Assembly: GCA_020636355.1 (NCBI GenBank)
Contig: JACJYB010000002.1
Location: forward strand, 558,001-622,000
Length of the DNA stretch: 64,000 bases
Origin: Lewinellaceae bacterium
GTDB lineage: Bacteria; Bacteroidota; Bacteroidia; Chitinophagales; Saprospiraceae
Direction of reading: 5' to 3'
Of this stretch, positions 8,973-17,897 are shown piece by piece (position 1 is the stretch's first letter; the number at the start of each line of letters is the position of its first letter). The notes under the pieces are model-generated. The model was given only the letters and a program-made list of their open reading frames with translations, had not been told where the DNA came from and made no database searches. The position numbers were made by a program, and so were the translations under genes.

Positions 8973-9458
8973 ATGGAATTAAAATCTTATCTCATTCACC
9001 GGTACCTGGATACGTATGAAGGCAGCCCCTGGTATGGGACAGCCATACGCACCATCCTCCTTCAGTTGACGGCAACCGATCTGACCGCTGTCATTCCGGG
9101 TACCGATAAACAGTTGGGTCAAATCATCCTGCATATGCTGGCCTGGCGTCACTTTGCCCTGGCCCATCTCAATGGTCAGGATGATTACCGTCTGGAAGTG
9201 AACAGCCCACAGGATTGGCCTCCCAAACAAGAATGGACGAATGACCAAGTGCGTGCCTTGGTGGAACAAATGGACCAAAACCAGAAAGATCTTATTCAGG
9301 CCATTCACGAGTTTCCGTTAAATCAGCTCGGTGAAAGAGTACCTGGCAAGAACTATTCCTACGCCGAATTGATGGAAGGGGTCTATACGCATGATATTTA
9401 CCATGCCGGCCAGTTGCAACTGGGTTGGCGGATTTTTCACCAAAAAACCTCCTCGTGA
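8973..9458 (+). CDS. DinB/YfiT superfamily protein
   Basis: A 161-residue four-helix-bundle protein. Three histidines, H54 (ILHMLAWRH) and H140 and H144 (THDIYHAGQL), form the metal-binding triad of the DinB/YfiT superfamily. Members include thiol S-transferases that use bacillithiol or mycothiol, and many uncharacterised stress proteins. Because this genome encodes BshB1, a bacillithiol-dependent role is plausible but unproven. The stop codon overlaps the GTG start of the following Nramp-family gene by four bases, so the two should be translated together. It is divergent from the MarR-GNAT regulator. Confidence 0.87.
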   Translation: MELKSYLIHRYLDTYEGSPWYGTAIRTILLQLTATDLTAVIPGTDKQLGQIILHMLAWRHFALAHLNGQDDYRLEVNSPQDWPPKQEWTNDQVRALVEQMDQNQKDLIQAIHEFPLNQLGERVPGKNYSYAELMEGVYTHDIYHAGQLQLGWRIFHQKTSS

Positions 9459-10759
9459 AAGGACCATTGCACTTGAGCAATCGCCTGGCCAACATTATTT
9501 TATGGTCTGTCATTGCGGCTGCATTTATTGGCCCTGGTACCGTCACCACCGCCGGTAAAGCAGGAGCGACCTACGGAGTAAGTCTGATCTGGGCATTAGT
9601 ATTTTCAACCATCGCCACCATTCTGTTGCAGGAAGGAGTCGCTCGAATATTTATTGCAACGGGAAAACCGTTAGGAACATTAATCGCGGAGCAATACCAA
9701 AAGCGCCACTGGATTCCGGTATTTCTTTTTATTTGCCTGCTGACCGGCTGTGCTGCTTATGAGGCTGGAAATATTTTGGGCGCGGTGGCAGGGCTGGATC
9801 TCATGTCCCCTGTCTCAGGATGGATTTGGGTTGTCCTGATCGTATTGATTGCCTTCATTATGCTATGGCAGGGGAACCTCCAATACATTACCCGTATCCT
9901 TGGCACCATGGTTGCCTTAATGGGCTTCGCATTTCTGCTTGCCTCATTACAAGTCGATATATCCTGGACTGCCGTAGCCAAAGGAGCACTGATCCCCCAA
10001 TTACCAGCAGGAAGTGCGTTATTAGTGGTGGCTCTGATCGGAACAACCATCGTCCCTTACAACTTGTTTTTAGGCAGCCGTCTTGGGGGTGACCAGACAC
10101 TCAACGAAATGCGTTGGGGCCTTGGCATCGCGGTAGCACTTGGCGGCATCATTTCTATCGCCGTCCTGGTCGTTGGCACCTCGATTGATGGCTCATTCAG
10201 TTTTGCCGCACTGGCCAATCAATTGGCAGGAGAAGGGCACGGCTGGGTTCGTTATCTGTTTGGAATAGGACTAGCAGGTGCCGGAATTAGTTCTGCAGTT
10301 ACCGCCCCACTGGCAACTGCCATCGCCGGACGTACCCTCTTTCCAAACCAAACAGCCTGGCAACCGGAAGGTCTATTTTTCAAATTAAGCTGGATGTCGG
10401 TACTTGGTGTCGGTTTGGTTTTCGGTCTCCTTGAGGTAAAACCTATACCGGTCATCATCCTGGCACAAGCATTGAATGGAATTTTATTACCTGTAGTCAC
10501 GATATTTTTGTTCTTTGTAATCAGCAATGCCCGGATTTTACCCCCTGATTACCGAAACAGTGCTTTGCATAGTTTGCTCTTTGTGCTTATAACACTGGTA
10601 ACAACATTCCTGGGAATTTATCAAATCATCGGAGCCTTGGATCAGACCGGATGGCTGGGCGAGCTGGAGCCCTGGCGTTTTGGAATTTCCAGTGGACTGA
10701 GCTTCGCCGCTATCGGAATAGTGCTGCTGATCTGGCTTCGAAAACAACTGAATCAATAA
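9455..10759 (+). CDS. Nramp-family transporter with non-canonical metal-binding motifs
   Basis: About 434 residues with some eleven membrane segments of the Nramp (LeuT) fold. I place the start at GTG 9455, which forms a GTGA overlap with the DinB stop; a TTG at 9425 would add ten residues. In classical Nramp metal importers TM1 carries DPGN and TM6 carries MPH. Here TM1 reads IGPGTVTTAGKAGA (about residue 26) and TM6 reads TTIVPYNLFLG (about residue 200), so the metal-coordinating Asp, Asn and Met are absent. It belongs to a divergent branch of the family, and transport of Mn2+ or Fe2+ should not be assumed. Pairing with a DinB gene and a MarR regulator suggests a stress-response role. Confidence 0.85.
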   Translation: MKGPLHLSNRLANIILWSVIAAAFIGPGTVTTAGKAGATYGVSLIWALVFSTIATILLQEGVARIFIATGKPLGTLIAEQYQKRHWIPVFLFICLLTGCAAYEAGNILGAVAGLDLMSPVSGWIWVVLIVLIAFIMLWQGNLQYITRILGTMVALMGFAFLLASLQVDISWTAVAKGALIPQLPAGSALLVVALIGTTIVPYNLFLGSRLGGDQTLNEMRWGLGIAVALGGIISIAVLVVGTSIDGSFSFAALANQLAGEGHGWVRYLFGIGLAGAGISSAVTAPLATAIAGRTLFPNQTAWQPEGLFFKLSWMSVLGVGLVFGLLEVKPIPVIILAQALNGILLPVVTIFLFFVISNARILPPDYRNSALHSLLFVLITLVTTFLGIYQIIGALDQTGWLGELEPWRFGISSGLSFAAIGIVLLIWLRKQLNQ

Positions 10760-10771
10760 GAGCAGGGATCA

Positions 10772-10912
10772 CTATGGAGCAAACATTTTAGTCAAAACAA
10801 AAAACAGGATGACCAGAACGACAAAGAAGGCAAGTACAATGGCGTACCAACTGGACCAGGATTTGGTCAGTGGAGGCTTTTCATTCAGGGTCTTATCTTC
10901 CATAGAACTCAT
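10772..10912 (-). CDS. 46-residue single-pass membrane protein
   Basis: A small open reading frame from ATG at 10912 (in-frame ATG also at 10903) to TAG at 10772-10774. The product starts MSSMEDKTLNEKPPLTKSW, then has one strongly hydrophobic segment (about residues 23-42, rich in V, L, F) and ends KMFAP. A polar N-terminus followed by a clean membrane helix argues for a real microprotein rather than chance. It is the only candidate gene in the 252 bp between the Nramp gene and the next plus-strand gene, convergent with the former. I do not recognise a family. Confidence 0.55.
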   Translation of the reverse strand: MSSMEDKTLNEKPPLTKSWSSWYAIVLAFFVVLVILFFVLTKMFAP

Positions 10913-11011
10913 GGTATAAAGCTAAGTTATTCTGCGTATAAATCGAAACAATGTGCTTAAACCGTCTACCCGTATTTACCAAATGATTCTTTCATATGAC
11001 CGAATAACCTT

Positions 11012-11467
11012 ATGAACAGATTAAGCCCTCACGTAATCAAATACATTGATCAAAGTGTCCTCTGCTGGTTGGCCACTACGGATCAAAATCTACAGCCTAA
11101 TGTATCCCCCAAAGAAATCTTCACCTGCTTTGGAAAGGAGCATATCATCATTGCCAATATTGCATCTCCGCAATCAGCAAAAAACATTCGTCTGAACGAC
11201 AAGGTGTGTTTAAGTTTTATCGACATTTTAGTTCAAAAAGGTTACCAGTTGTATGGATCTGCCCGTATTGTCGATCAGACCGCTTCAGACTTTGCCGCTA
11301 TGGAAAACCTGTTGACACGCAAAACAGAAGGTAAATTTCCTTTTGTGACCATCTTTGATATTGCCGTAAACCGTGTAAAACCCATAATTGCGCCACGTTA
11401 TAACTTTTATCCGTTAACCACAGAAGAGGAGCAAATAGCAAGTGCCCGACGCTTGTACGGACTCTAG
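11012..11467 (+). CDS. Pyridoxamine 5'-phosphate oxidase-like FMN-binding split-barrel protein
   Basis: A 151-residue protein with the flavin-reductase/PNPOx-like split-barrel pattern: CWLATTDQNLQPNVSPKE near the N-terminus, then SAKNIRLNDKVCLSF and YQLYGSARIVD. These proteins bind FMN or F420 and act as small oxidoreductases; the substrate cannot be read from the sequence. The ATG at 11012 gives the usual family start. It stands alone, 145 bp before the sodium:solute symporter gene. Confidence 0.85.
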   Translation: MNRLSPHVIKYIDQSVLCWLATTDQNLQPNVSPKEIFTCFGKEHIIIANIASPQSAKNIRLNDKVCLSFIDILVQKGYQLYGSARIVDQTASDFAAMENLLTRKTEGKFPFVTIFDIAVNRVKPIIAPRYNFYPLTTEEEQIASARRLYGL

Positions 11468-11611
11468 TCAACCTTTTCACCTTGGGAGGTGACCAAAAAC
11501 GGGTAGTCACTTAAAATTTTCTTAATGCCTTTGGCTTACCTTCCACCTGACTTAATTTCTTCTATCTTTAACCAAATCCACCGGTAGAGAGCACCCGGAA
11601 CTTGAACCACA

Positions 11612-13312
11612 ATGGCGCAACTTCAGCAGTTAGACTGGATCGTATTAATTGGCACTTTGCTTTTCATAGTCGTTTATGGCGTGTGGAAATCGCGCGGCCA
11701 ACAAAATATTGATTCTTATCTCCTGGGTGACAAACAGGCGAAATGGTGGATGGTCGGACTGTCCGTGATGGCGACACAGGCAAGTGCGATCACATTCCTG
11801 AGCACTCCCGGCCAAGCCTATTCAGACGGCATGCAGTTCGTCCAGTTCTATTTTGGGATGCCCATTGCCATGGTCATCCTTTGTATCACCTTTATCCCGA
11901 TCTATTTCCGGCTGAAAGTCTACACTGCCTACGAATACCTGGAGACACGATTTGACATTAAAACCAGGTTGATCGCTGCTTTTCTGTTCCTTATCCAGCG
12001 TGGGTTAGGGGCCGGAATTACCATTTATGCTCCTGCTATCATTTTGACGACCATCATGGGATGGAGTTTGCGCTGGACCACGATGATCATCGGCTCCCTG
12101 GTCATCCTGTATACCGTATCGGGTGGTTCAAAAGCAGTCAATCAAACCCAGAAATTACAGATGGTGGTAATCATGGGGGGCATGTTTGTCGTCTTTCTCG
12201 TGTTACTCAACTACCTTCCTGAGGGATGGACACTCACCGAGGCTTTGCATCTGGCCGGGGCGAATAACAAAATGAATGTTATCGACACTTCATTTGACCT
12301 AAACAACCGCTATACCTTATTTTCCGGCGTCCTTGGTAGTGTCTTTTTATTTCTGGCTTATTTTGGCACGGACCAAAGTCAGGTTCAGCGCTACCTGACC
12401 GGCAGCAGTATCACCGAAAGCCGGATGGGACTACTCTTTAATGGATTGCTTAAAATTCCGATGCAATTTTTTATCCTGCTGGTCGGTATCATGGTTTTTA
12501 TCTTCTATCAATTCCATCGGGCACCCATATTCTTTAATGAAAATGTAGTGGATCATGTCTACGAAACGGACATGGCGGGTCAACTTCGTCAAATCGAAGC
12601 CGAATACGATGCCCTCGTTTCAGACCGTACGCAAGTACAATCAATCTTTAAAGATGCCCTTGAGCAAAATAACGATGGACTGAAAGCATCATCCACCCAG
12701 CAGTTGCAGACCTTTTATGCCCAGGAAAATGATCTGCGGGAACAAACCAAGAGCCTCATCAAAGCGGTTGATGCCTCGATCGAAACCAATGACCGGGATT
12801 ACGTATTTCTCCATTTTTTCCTCCACCATTTGCCCAAAGGATTGGTCGGGTTGTTATTAGCCGTTATCTTTTCCGCTGCCATGTCGTCTTCTTCAGCAGA
12901 GCTAAATTCACTGTCGTCTACCACGACCGTGGATATGTATAAACGACTGATCCGGCCGCAGGCTACCGACAAACATTACCTGTACATGTCAAAAGCTTTT
13001 ACCTTCTTCTGGGGCATTGTGGCGGTAGGATTTGCTTTTTTCGCTTCCTTGGCAGAGAACCTGATTCAGTTTGTAAACATCGTTGGATCTCTGTTTTATG
13101 GCACCATTCTGGGCATATTCATGGCTGCTTTTTATGTAAAGCGCATTACTGCCTGGCCAGTCTTTCTGGGTACCATTTTGTCTGAGGCAACCATTCTTAT
13201 TTTGTTTTTCAAGTCTGACATTTCTTTCCTCTGGCTAAACCCGATCGGTTGTTTTCTTGTCATTGGATTTTCTCTTATCCTGCAGCCTGTGTTTAAACGC
13301 GTTCCCGTCTGA
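11612..13312 (+). CDS. Sodium:solute symporter (SSS family) with a large hydrophilic insertion
   Basis: A 566-residue multi-pass protein with the SSS/LeuT-type signature, including TQASAITFLSTPGQAYSDG (TM2 region), VSGGSKAV and YFGTDQSQVQRYLTG. It should couple sodium entry to uptake of an organic solute such as a sugar or carboxylate, which I cannot specify. A stretch of about 100 mainly charged and Gln-rich residues (about 305-405, from PIFFNEN to ETNDRDYV) interrupts the membrane core and looks helical or coiled-coil; similar insertions occur in some Bacteroidota members. The membrane region resumes with FSAAMSSSSAELNSLSS. Monocistronic in this window. Confidence 0.88.
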   Translation: MAQLQQLDWIVLIGTLLFIVVYGVWKSRGQQNIDSYLLGDKQAKWWMVGLSVMATQASAITFLSTPGQAYSDGMQFVQFYFGMPIAMVILCITFIPIYFRLKVYTAYEYLETRFDIKTRLIAAFLFLIQRGLGAGITIYAPAIILTTIMGWSLRWTTMIIGSLVILYTVSGGSKAVNQTQKLQMVVIMGGMFVVFLVLLNYLPEGWTLTEALHLAGANNKMNVIDTSFDLNNRYTLFSGVLGSVFLFLAYFGTDQSQVQRYLTGSSITESRMGLLFNGLLKIPMQFFILLVGIMVFIFYQFHRAPIFFNENVVDHVYETDMAGQLRQIEAEYDALVSDRTQVQSIFKDALEQNNDGLKASSTQQLQTFYAQENDLREQTKSLIKAVDASIETNDRDYVFLHFFLHHLPKGLVGLLLAVIFSAAMSSSSAELNSLSSTTTVDMYKRLIRPQATDKHYLYMSKAFTFFWGIVAVGFAFFASLAENLIQFVNIVGSLFYGTILGIFMAAFYVKRITAWPVFLGTILSEATILILFFKSDISFLWLNPIGCFLVIGFSLILQPVFKRVPV

Positions 13313-13344
13313 TTTCAATCATTTCACGGTTAAATCCGATTTGA

Positions 13345-14076
13345 TCAGGAACGGGTGATCACAATGTAATCCGATAATACCTGTCTGAGCATATCTACTT
13401 TTTGAGTCACCGGTGCCGGAATCTCCACAATTTCCATTTGCTTATGAACGCTGCTATAAAGATCATCAATCAAGGACTGATAGTTTGCGTTCTGGTACTT
13501 CTGCCACCGGTCAAGCACCTGCTTTAATACCAGCATTTGTTCTTCGCTGAATACGGTCACCTGGTGATAAACCGGGGTATAATTGCCGGTTGTCCGCATT
13601 TCCAGAATCTGCTTTAAGGAAATATTGTAATCCGGCTGAATGCTGATGCAGGTGGTTCCAGCGACCAGGTCACCAATACGCTGATGTGGGATGGTGATCT
13701 TGGCCACAATGTAGGCCAATATTCCTGCGGTAAAATACAATTCAATAAACCCAAAGAACCAGCGAATCAGGTAATCAAGACCCTGAGCGTCCTTACCATC
13801 CAGCTTTACCACCTTGAGCTTCATCCACCTTTTCCCATAGGTCTGCCCGGAATTGGTCCATTCTGCAATCAAAGGATAGAGTAATCCAAATACGACCCCC
13901 AATATGGAGCCTGCCGTTGCACCCATCCTGAAAAGGTTAAAAATGAAAACCAGCAGCAGGTAAAAGGATATGCTTATGATCAGGTCAATGATAAAAGCAT
14001 ACACCCTTTCGCCGGTAGTAGCCTGGCTGTACTGGATGGTGACGTTTTGCGTGGTCGTAATATCAATTTTTTGCAT
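13345..14076 (-). CDS. RDD family membrane protein
   Basis: I place the start at the ATG giving MQKIDITTTQNVTIQYSQA, the usual start of this Bacteroidota group; an ATG at 14103 would add nine residues. The RDD domain spans about residues 20-150 with membrane segments (AFIIDLIISISFYLLLVFIF, then two more) and the conserved GQTYGKRWMKLKV. The C-terminal 90 residues are soluble. RDD proteins are poorly characterised; some act in ion transport. It is divergent from the SpoIIM-like gene, with only 29 bp between the two starts, and this gene order is repeated in many Bacteroidota, suggesting a shared membrane function with the downstream MoxR/DUF58 operon. Confidence 0.85.
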   Translation of the reverse strand: MQKIDITTTQNVTIQYSQATTGERVYAFIIDLIISISFYLLLVFIFNLFRMGATAGSILGVVFGLLYPLIAEWTNSGQTYGKRWMKLKVVKLDGKDAQGLDYLIRWFFGFIELYFTAGILAYIVAKITIPHQRIGDLVAGTTCISIQPDYNISLKQILEMRTTGNYTPVYHQVTVFSEEQMLVLKQVLDRWQKYQNANYQSLIDDLYSSVHKQMEIVEIPAPVTQKVDMLRQVLSDYIVITRS

Positions 14077-14105
14077 ATCTTCCGCGTAGAGAAAGAAGCC
14101 CATGT

Positions 14106-15890
14106 ATGCGGGAGTCCTCCTTCATTGATCAAAATAAAAAAAAATGGAAAACCTATGAGGCTCTAATAGCCCGCGAGGATCAGGACCCGGAGACTCTTCA
14201 TCAGGCTTTTGTTGAAATCACCGATGATCTTTCCTATGCCCAGACATTCTATCCCAACCGGTCGGTTCGATTCTATTTGAACAGCATTGCCCAGCGGCTT
14301 TTCTACCAGTTAACCCGGACCCGAAGGTTTACCCTGAAAGACCTGATCCAATTTTGGACTTTTCAATTGCCAACCCTCTCCTATCAATACCGGAAAGAAC
14401 TGCGCTTGTCCCTGCTGGTATTTTCGTTTGCCTTTATCGTAGGTGTGTTCTCATCCTACCACGATCCCAATTTTGTACAAACCATACTGGGGAGCGAATA
14501 TGTGCAAATGACGGAGGATAATATTGCGCAAGGGGATCCGATGGCCGTTTACAAATCAATGAATGAAACCGATATGTTTCTGGGTATTACTCTAAACAAC
14601 ATTCTGGTCTCAATCCGTACTTTCCTGATGGGTATTTTCTTCGCCTTTGGCAGCCTGGTGATCTTATTCTATAACGGGGTAATGGTAGGGAGTTTCCAAT
14701 ACTTTTTCATTGAACACAGCCTCTTCCGGGAGTCAGCGCTGACCATATGGATGCATGGAACCATTGAAATATCCTGTATTATCATAGCCGGCGGTGCCGG
14801 TCTTATTATGGGTAAGCATCTGTTATTCCCCGGTACCTTCACAAGATTTCAATCGTTTAAAATTGGTGGCATCAGGGGCCTCCAGGTCCTCATGGGCATT
14901 CTGCCCCTGGTTACCCTGGCAGCATTCATAGAGGGCTTCTTCACACGGCATACGGGCACCCCTGACCTCATCAGGCTCTTGTTCATTGGTTTGTGCCTTG
15001 CTTTTGTTTTGTGGTATTTTGTCTGGTATCCCAATTATTTAAATCGGAGCGGGCGTTTGGCCCAATTGCCTACCGAGATCACACCCTTATTTGCCCCGAA
15101 TATTGAACTCCAGCAAATCAAGTCCACGGATCGGATCATAGGCGACGCACTGCTTGCAACCAGACAAACGATAGGCCAGAGTTTTAAATCCCAATGGGCT
15201 GCCTGGGTCACCGTCGGATTGGCCATTGGTGTGATGCATCATCTGAACGTATTTGACCCAGTTGATGAGCCTTTTTTTCAATTATTGGGCGTAATCACCA
15301 CTCCTGATTTATACAGTGGCTGGTATGTTATAACCACCTGTGGTATCTTATGGTGGCTAAACCTCACGATACCTCTTCTCCAGCCTTTTAAAACCAATCA
15401 GCTAAAGACCGGGCCGCTCTGGTTGGCCTCCGGTATCTTTATCTTATTCTGGATTGGCTTTTCCTTCGCGGCCAAGCCGCTAGGAATTATTATGCTTCTG
15501 CTGATGGTTACCTACTACTATTTTATGCTGGTAGTTTGGTCGGAAGAATCGGGTACGTGGATGCAGATTATGATCCGAACTAAAAATCTGCTGCATAACA
15601 ATCTAAACCGGTTCGTCACAGTGCTGGTGCCGCTGTTGCTCATGGAATTATTGGTATTATTCCTGAGCTATTTTACTATTGCCAAAGGCATTCAAATGAT
15701 GATATCCTGGAATATCGGGATGAACGATGCGACCAGCAAAGGACTGTTAGCCGTATACATCGCCTTCCTTTCCAGTGTCTTCCTTACGTTGCATTATCAG
15801 GCTTGTCGGATGATGTACTGGTCATTCATGGAACTCAATGAAGCCACCGGAATTAAATCGGATGTCCGTAAACTTTTTACCGATGCTTAG
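14106..15890 (+). CDS. SpoIIM-like (DUF95) integral membrane protein
   Basis: A 594-residue protein beginning MRESSFIDQNKKKWKTYEAL, a typical start for the stage II sporulation protein M-like family in non-sporulating bacteria. After a 95-residue cytoplasmic part come membrane segments at about 105-122 and 160-200, and a conserved GTIEISCIIIAGGAG stretch near residue 220. The C-terminal half has several more membrane segments. Its role outside sporulation is unknown. It is the first gene of a compact plus-strand operon (SpoIIM-like, DUF4129, DUF4350, MoxR, DUF58); the next start codon overlaps its end by 8 bp. Confidence 0.85.
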   Translation: MRESSFIDQNKKKWKTYEALIAREDQDPETLHQAFVEITDDLSYAQTFYPNRSVRFYLNSIAQRLFYQLTRTRRFTLKDLIQFWTFQLPTLSYQYRKELRLSLLVFSFAFIVGVFSSYHDPNFVQTILGSEYVQMTEDNIAQGDPMAVYKSMNETDMFLGITLNNILVSIRTFLMGIFFAFGSLVILFYNGVMVGSFQYFFIEHSLFRESALTIWMHGTIEISCIIIAGGAGLIMGKHLLFPGTFTRFQSFKIGGIRGLQVLMGILPLVTLAAFIEGFFTRHTGTPDLIRLLFIGLCLAFVLWYFVWYPNYLNRSGRLAQLPTEITPLFAPNIELQQIKSTDRIIGDALLATRQTIGQSFKSQWAAWVTVGLAIGVMHHLNVFDPVDEPFFQLLGVITTPDLYSGWYVITTCGILWWLNLTIPLLQPFKTNQLKTGPLWLASGIFILFWIGFSFAAKPLGIIMLLLMVTYYYFMLVVWSEESGTWMQIMIRTKNLLHNNLNRFVTVLVPLLLMELLVLFLSYFTIAKGIQMMISWNIGMNDATSKGLLAVYIAFLSSVFLTLHYQACRMMYWSFMELNEATGIKSDVRKLFTDA

Positions 15891-16608
15891 ATCCGGTATA
15901 ATATACTGGTGCTTGTTCGTGTTGGCAAGTATCGGATTGAACGGCCAGCGCCCAGTATCGATCGACACAGCTGCCTGGCACGCCAGCATAAGAAAGCTTC
16001 CATCTTATGAAGCCCCGACTTCATTATGGGAGAAAAACCGAGCTGTAGCTCATGGTAAATCCAGCCGTAGAACAGAAAGAGAAGCCGAAAAAGTCTTTGA
16101 AGAGCAACCGGTAAAACGCCGTGATGTCCCCAAATGGGTCAATCAATTCTTGAGAATCCTGTTGATCATCCTAGCCGGCTCCATCCTGTTTAAATTTATC
16201 AGGAAAATCCGTGTTATTCTTAACCCTGCATTATCCTCAACGATTCAAGCAGTTGCTCCACCGGAATCTACGCTGACCGCATTCACCGAACCATGGTTTT
16301 TGGACCAAATTGCGCAGGCAAAAAAGGAGCAGGATGCAATTCAAACCATCCGGTATCAATTCCTTTATGCATTGTGGTTGCTACATAGTAACAAATTGGT
16401 CAATTGGAGGAAAGAAAAGACCAATGCGATTTATCTGAAAGAACTCCAGCAACTGCCCTCCCTGCAAAAACAATTCGGCCAAAGAGCGCAATTTTATGAA
16501 TTGGTCTGGTATGGTCGTATCGCAGTCCACGAAGGGATAATGCAATCGGAAGTATCCAAAAGTGATGCCTTCCTGGAAGTAATTAAAGCCCGGGGCGACC
16601 ATGCGTAG
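15883..16608 (+). CDS. DUF4129 domain protein
   Basis: I start at ATG 15883, which yields a signal peptide (MLRSGIIYWCLFVLASIGLN) and an 8-bp overlap with the SpoIIM-like gene; an upstream in-frame ATG at 15838 would bury the signal peptide. The mature part is hydrophilic to about residue 90, then a membrane helix (FLRILLIILAGSILFKFI) precedes the C-terminal cytoplasmic DUF4129 domain (about residues 140-240, IRYQFLYALWLLHSNKLV to FYELVWYGR). The family normally accompanies MoxR and DUF58 genes, as here. It overlaps the following DUF4350 gene by 8 bp. Molecular function unknown. Confidence 0.85.
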   Translation: MLRSGIIYWCLFVLASIGLNGQRPVSIDTAAWHASIRKLPSYEAPTSLWEKNRAVAHGKSSRRTEREAEKVFEEQPVKRRDVPKWVNQFLRILLIILAGSILFKFIRKIRVILNPALSSTIQAVAPPESTLTAFTEPWFLDQIAQAKKEQDAIQTIRYQFLYALWLLHSNKLVNWRKEKTNAIYLKELQQLPSLQKQFGQRAQFYELVWYGRIAVHEGIMQSEVSKSDAFLEVIKARGDHA

Positions 16609-17857
16609 ACCACTAATCGTCTTATCAACAATCGCCTTTATCGCGGCTCTGATCGCCTGGTACATCCTATTCCGCCCCGTACAGGTGGTCCATTGGGGAA
16701 GGACCTATTCCATTCATAATAAAAACCCCTATGATCTCTGGTTGATGCATGAGTTGATTGGCGGTATCCAGGGTGAAGACTCGGTCAATACCATCTATCA
16801 CCCACTGGATAGCGTATTGGATAAAATTACTGCCCCGGAAATCTCAACTTACATCTGCATCGGTCAGGAAGCTTTTTATACGCCTAATGACTTTTGGGAA
16901 ATGGCCCAATTTGTAGAAAACGGCGGCACAGTGTTCCTCTCTTTCGAGAAGTGGTTTAGTTTATCCAACCTGATTCTGGATGAAAATGAGAACTGGGTCG
17001 TTGAGACAGATTTTTCTTTTGACCTCGATACTTCCTGGGTAATAACTATTCCTGATGACGAACGTTTATCCTGGGATACCCTCCACTTCGTTACCAAAAA
17101 TATTGACACCAATGCTTTGATCCGGCCGGTCTTTTATTTTGCCGATTCAATGCAAATCATTCCAGACACCCTGATCCGGGAATACCTGGATTCCGGTGAG
17201 CGCGAGGCCCTTTGCATTGCCATTCCGATGGGCGCTGGCCGGTTTATTCTGCATGCCGGTCCACTTTGTTTTACCAATTATTTCATGCGTGAAGAAACAG
17301 GCAAACGGCATCTGGAATACCTGGCTTCGTTTTTCCCTAATGGACCAGTCTATTGGGATGAGCACAGCAAGTTGCCTTTCAGCCAACCGCCTCCCCAACC
17401 AAGCTCTTATCTGGATTACGTGCTAAAACATGCTGCTTTGCGCTGGGCGTGGTATTTGATCCTGGCAGGAGCCACTTTATATGTTCTGTCCCAGGTACGA
17501 CGCCGTCAGCGAGCTATTCCCGTGCTCAAGCAGCTTGAAAATACCTCCATCCACTATGCAGAGACGCTGGGCGACCTCTATTATTCGACGGGGGACCATC
17601 TTTATTGGCTTAAAGTACGCTCCGAATTATTTTGGCAAGGAGTCAGAAATACCCTAAACATTCAGGTTTCTATTCAATCACCGGAATTCACGAAGGAGGT
17701 AGCATCAAAATCAGGCATTGCACTATCTGAATTAGAGTCAATCCGGACAAAATATACTTCGCTGCTTCGTCGTCCGGCTATCCCGTCCGGGGAAGTTATT
17801 GCCTTTGAAGAGAAATTGCAGTATATCCTGAAGCAGATCAAAAACGCTAAACACTAA
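16601..17857 (+). CDS. DUF4350 domain membrane protein
   Basis: A 418-residue protein with an N-terminal membrane segment (about residues 4-24), a periplasmic domain with a Rossmann/amidotransferase-like pattern (ENGGTVFLSFEKWF near residue 107), a second membrane segment near residues 283-300 (WAWYLILAGATLYVLSQV) and a cytoplasmic tail. This is the DUF4350 layout found next to MoxR ATPases in Bacteroidota. The start overlaps the DUF4129 stop by 8 bp and the MoxR gene follows after 40 bp. No catalytic function can be assigned. Confidence 0.83.
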   Translation: MRRPLIVLSTIAFIAALIAWYILFRPVQVVHWGRTYSIHNKNPYDLWLMHELIGGIQGEDSVNTIYHPLDSVLDKITAPEISTYICIGQEAFYTPNDFWEMAQFVENGGTVFLSFEKWFSLSNLILDENENWVVETDFSFDLDTSWVITIPDDERLSWDTLHFVTKNIDTNALIRPVFYFADSMQIIPDTLIREYLDSGEREALCIAIPMGAGRFILHAGPLCFTNYFMREETGKRHLEYLASFFPNGPVYWDEHSKLPFSQPPPQPSSYLDYVLKHAALRWAWYLILAGATLYVLSQVRRRQRAIPVLKQLENTSIHYAETLGDLYYSTGDHLYWLKVRSELFWQGVRNTLNIQVSIQSPEFTKEVASKSGIALSELESIRTKYTSLLRRPAIPSGEVIAFEEKLQYILKQIKNAKH

Positions 17858-17897
17858 TGTTTCACCAAATCACTATAACCAAATTGTATAAAGCATT

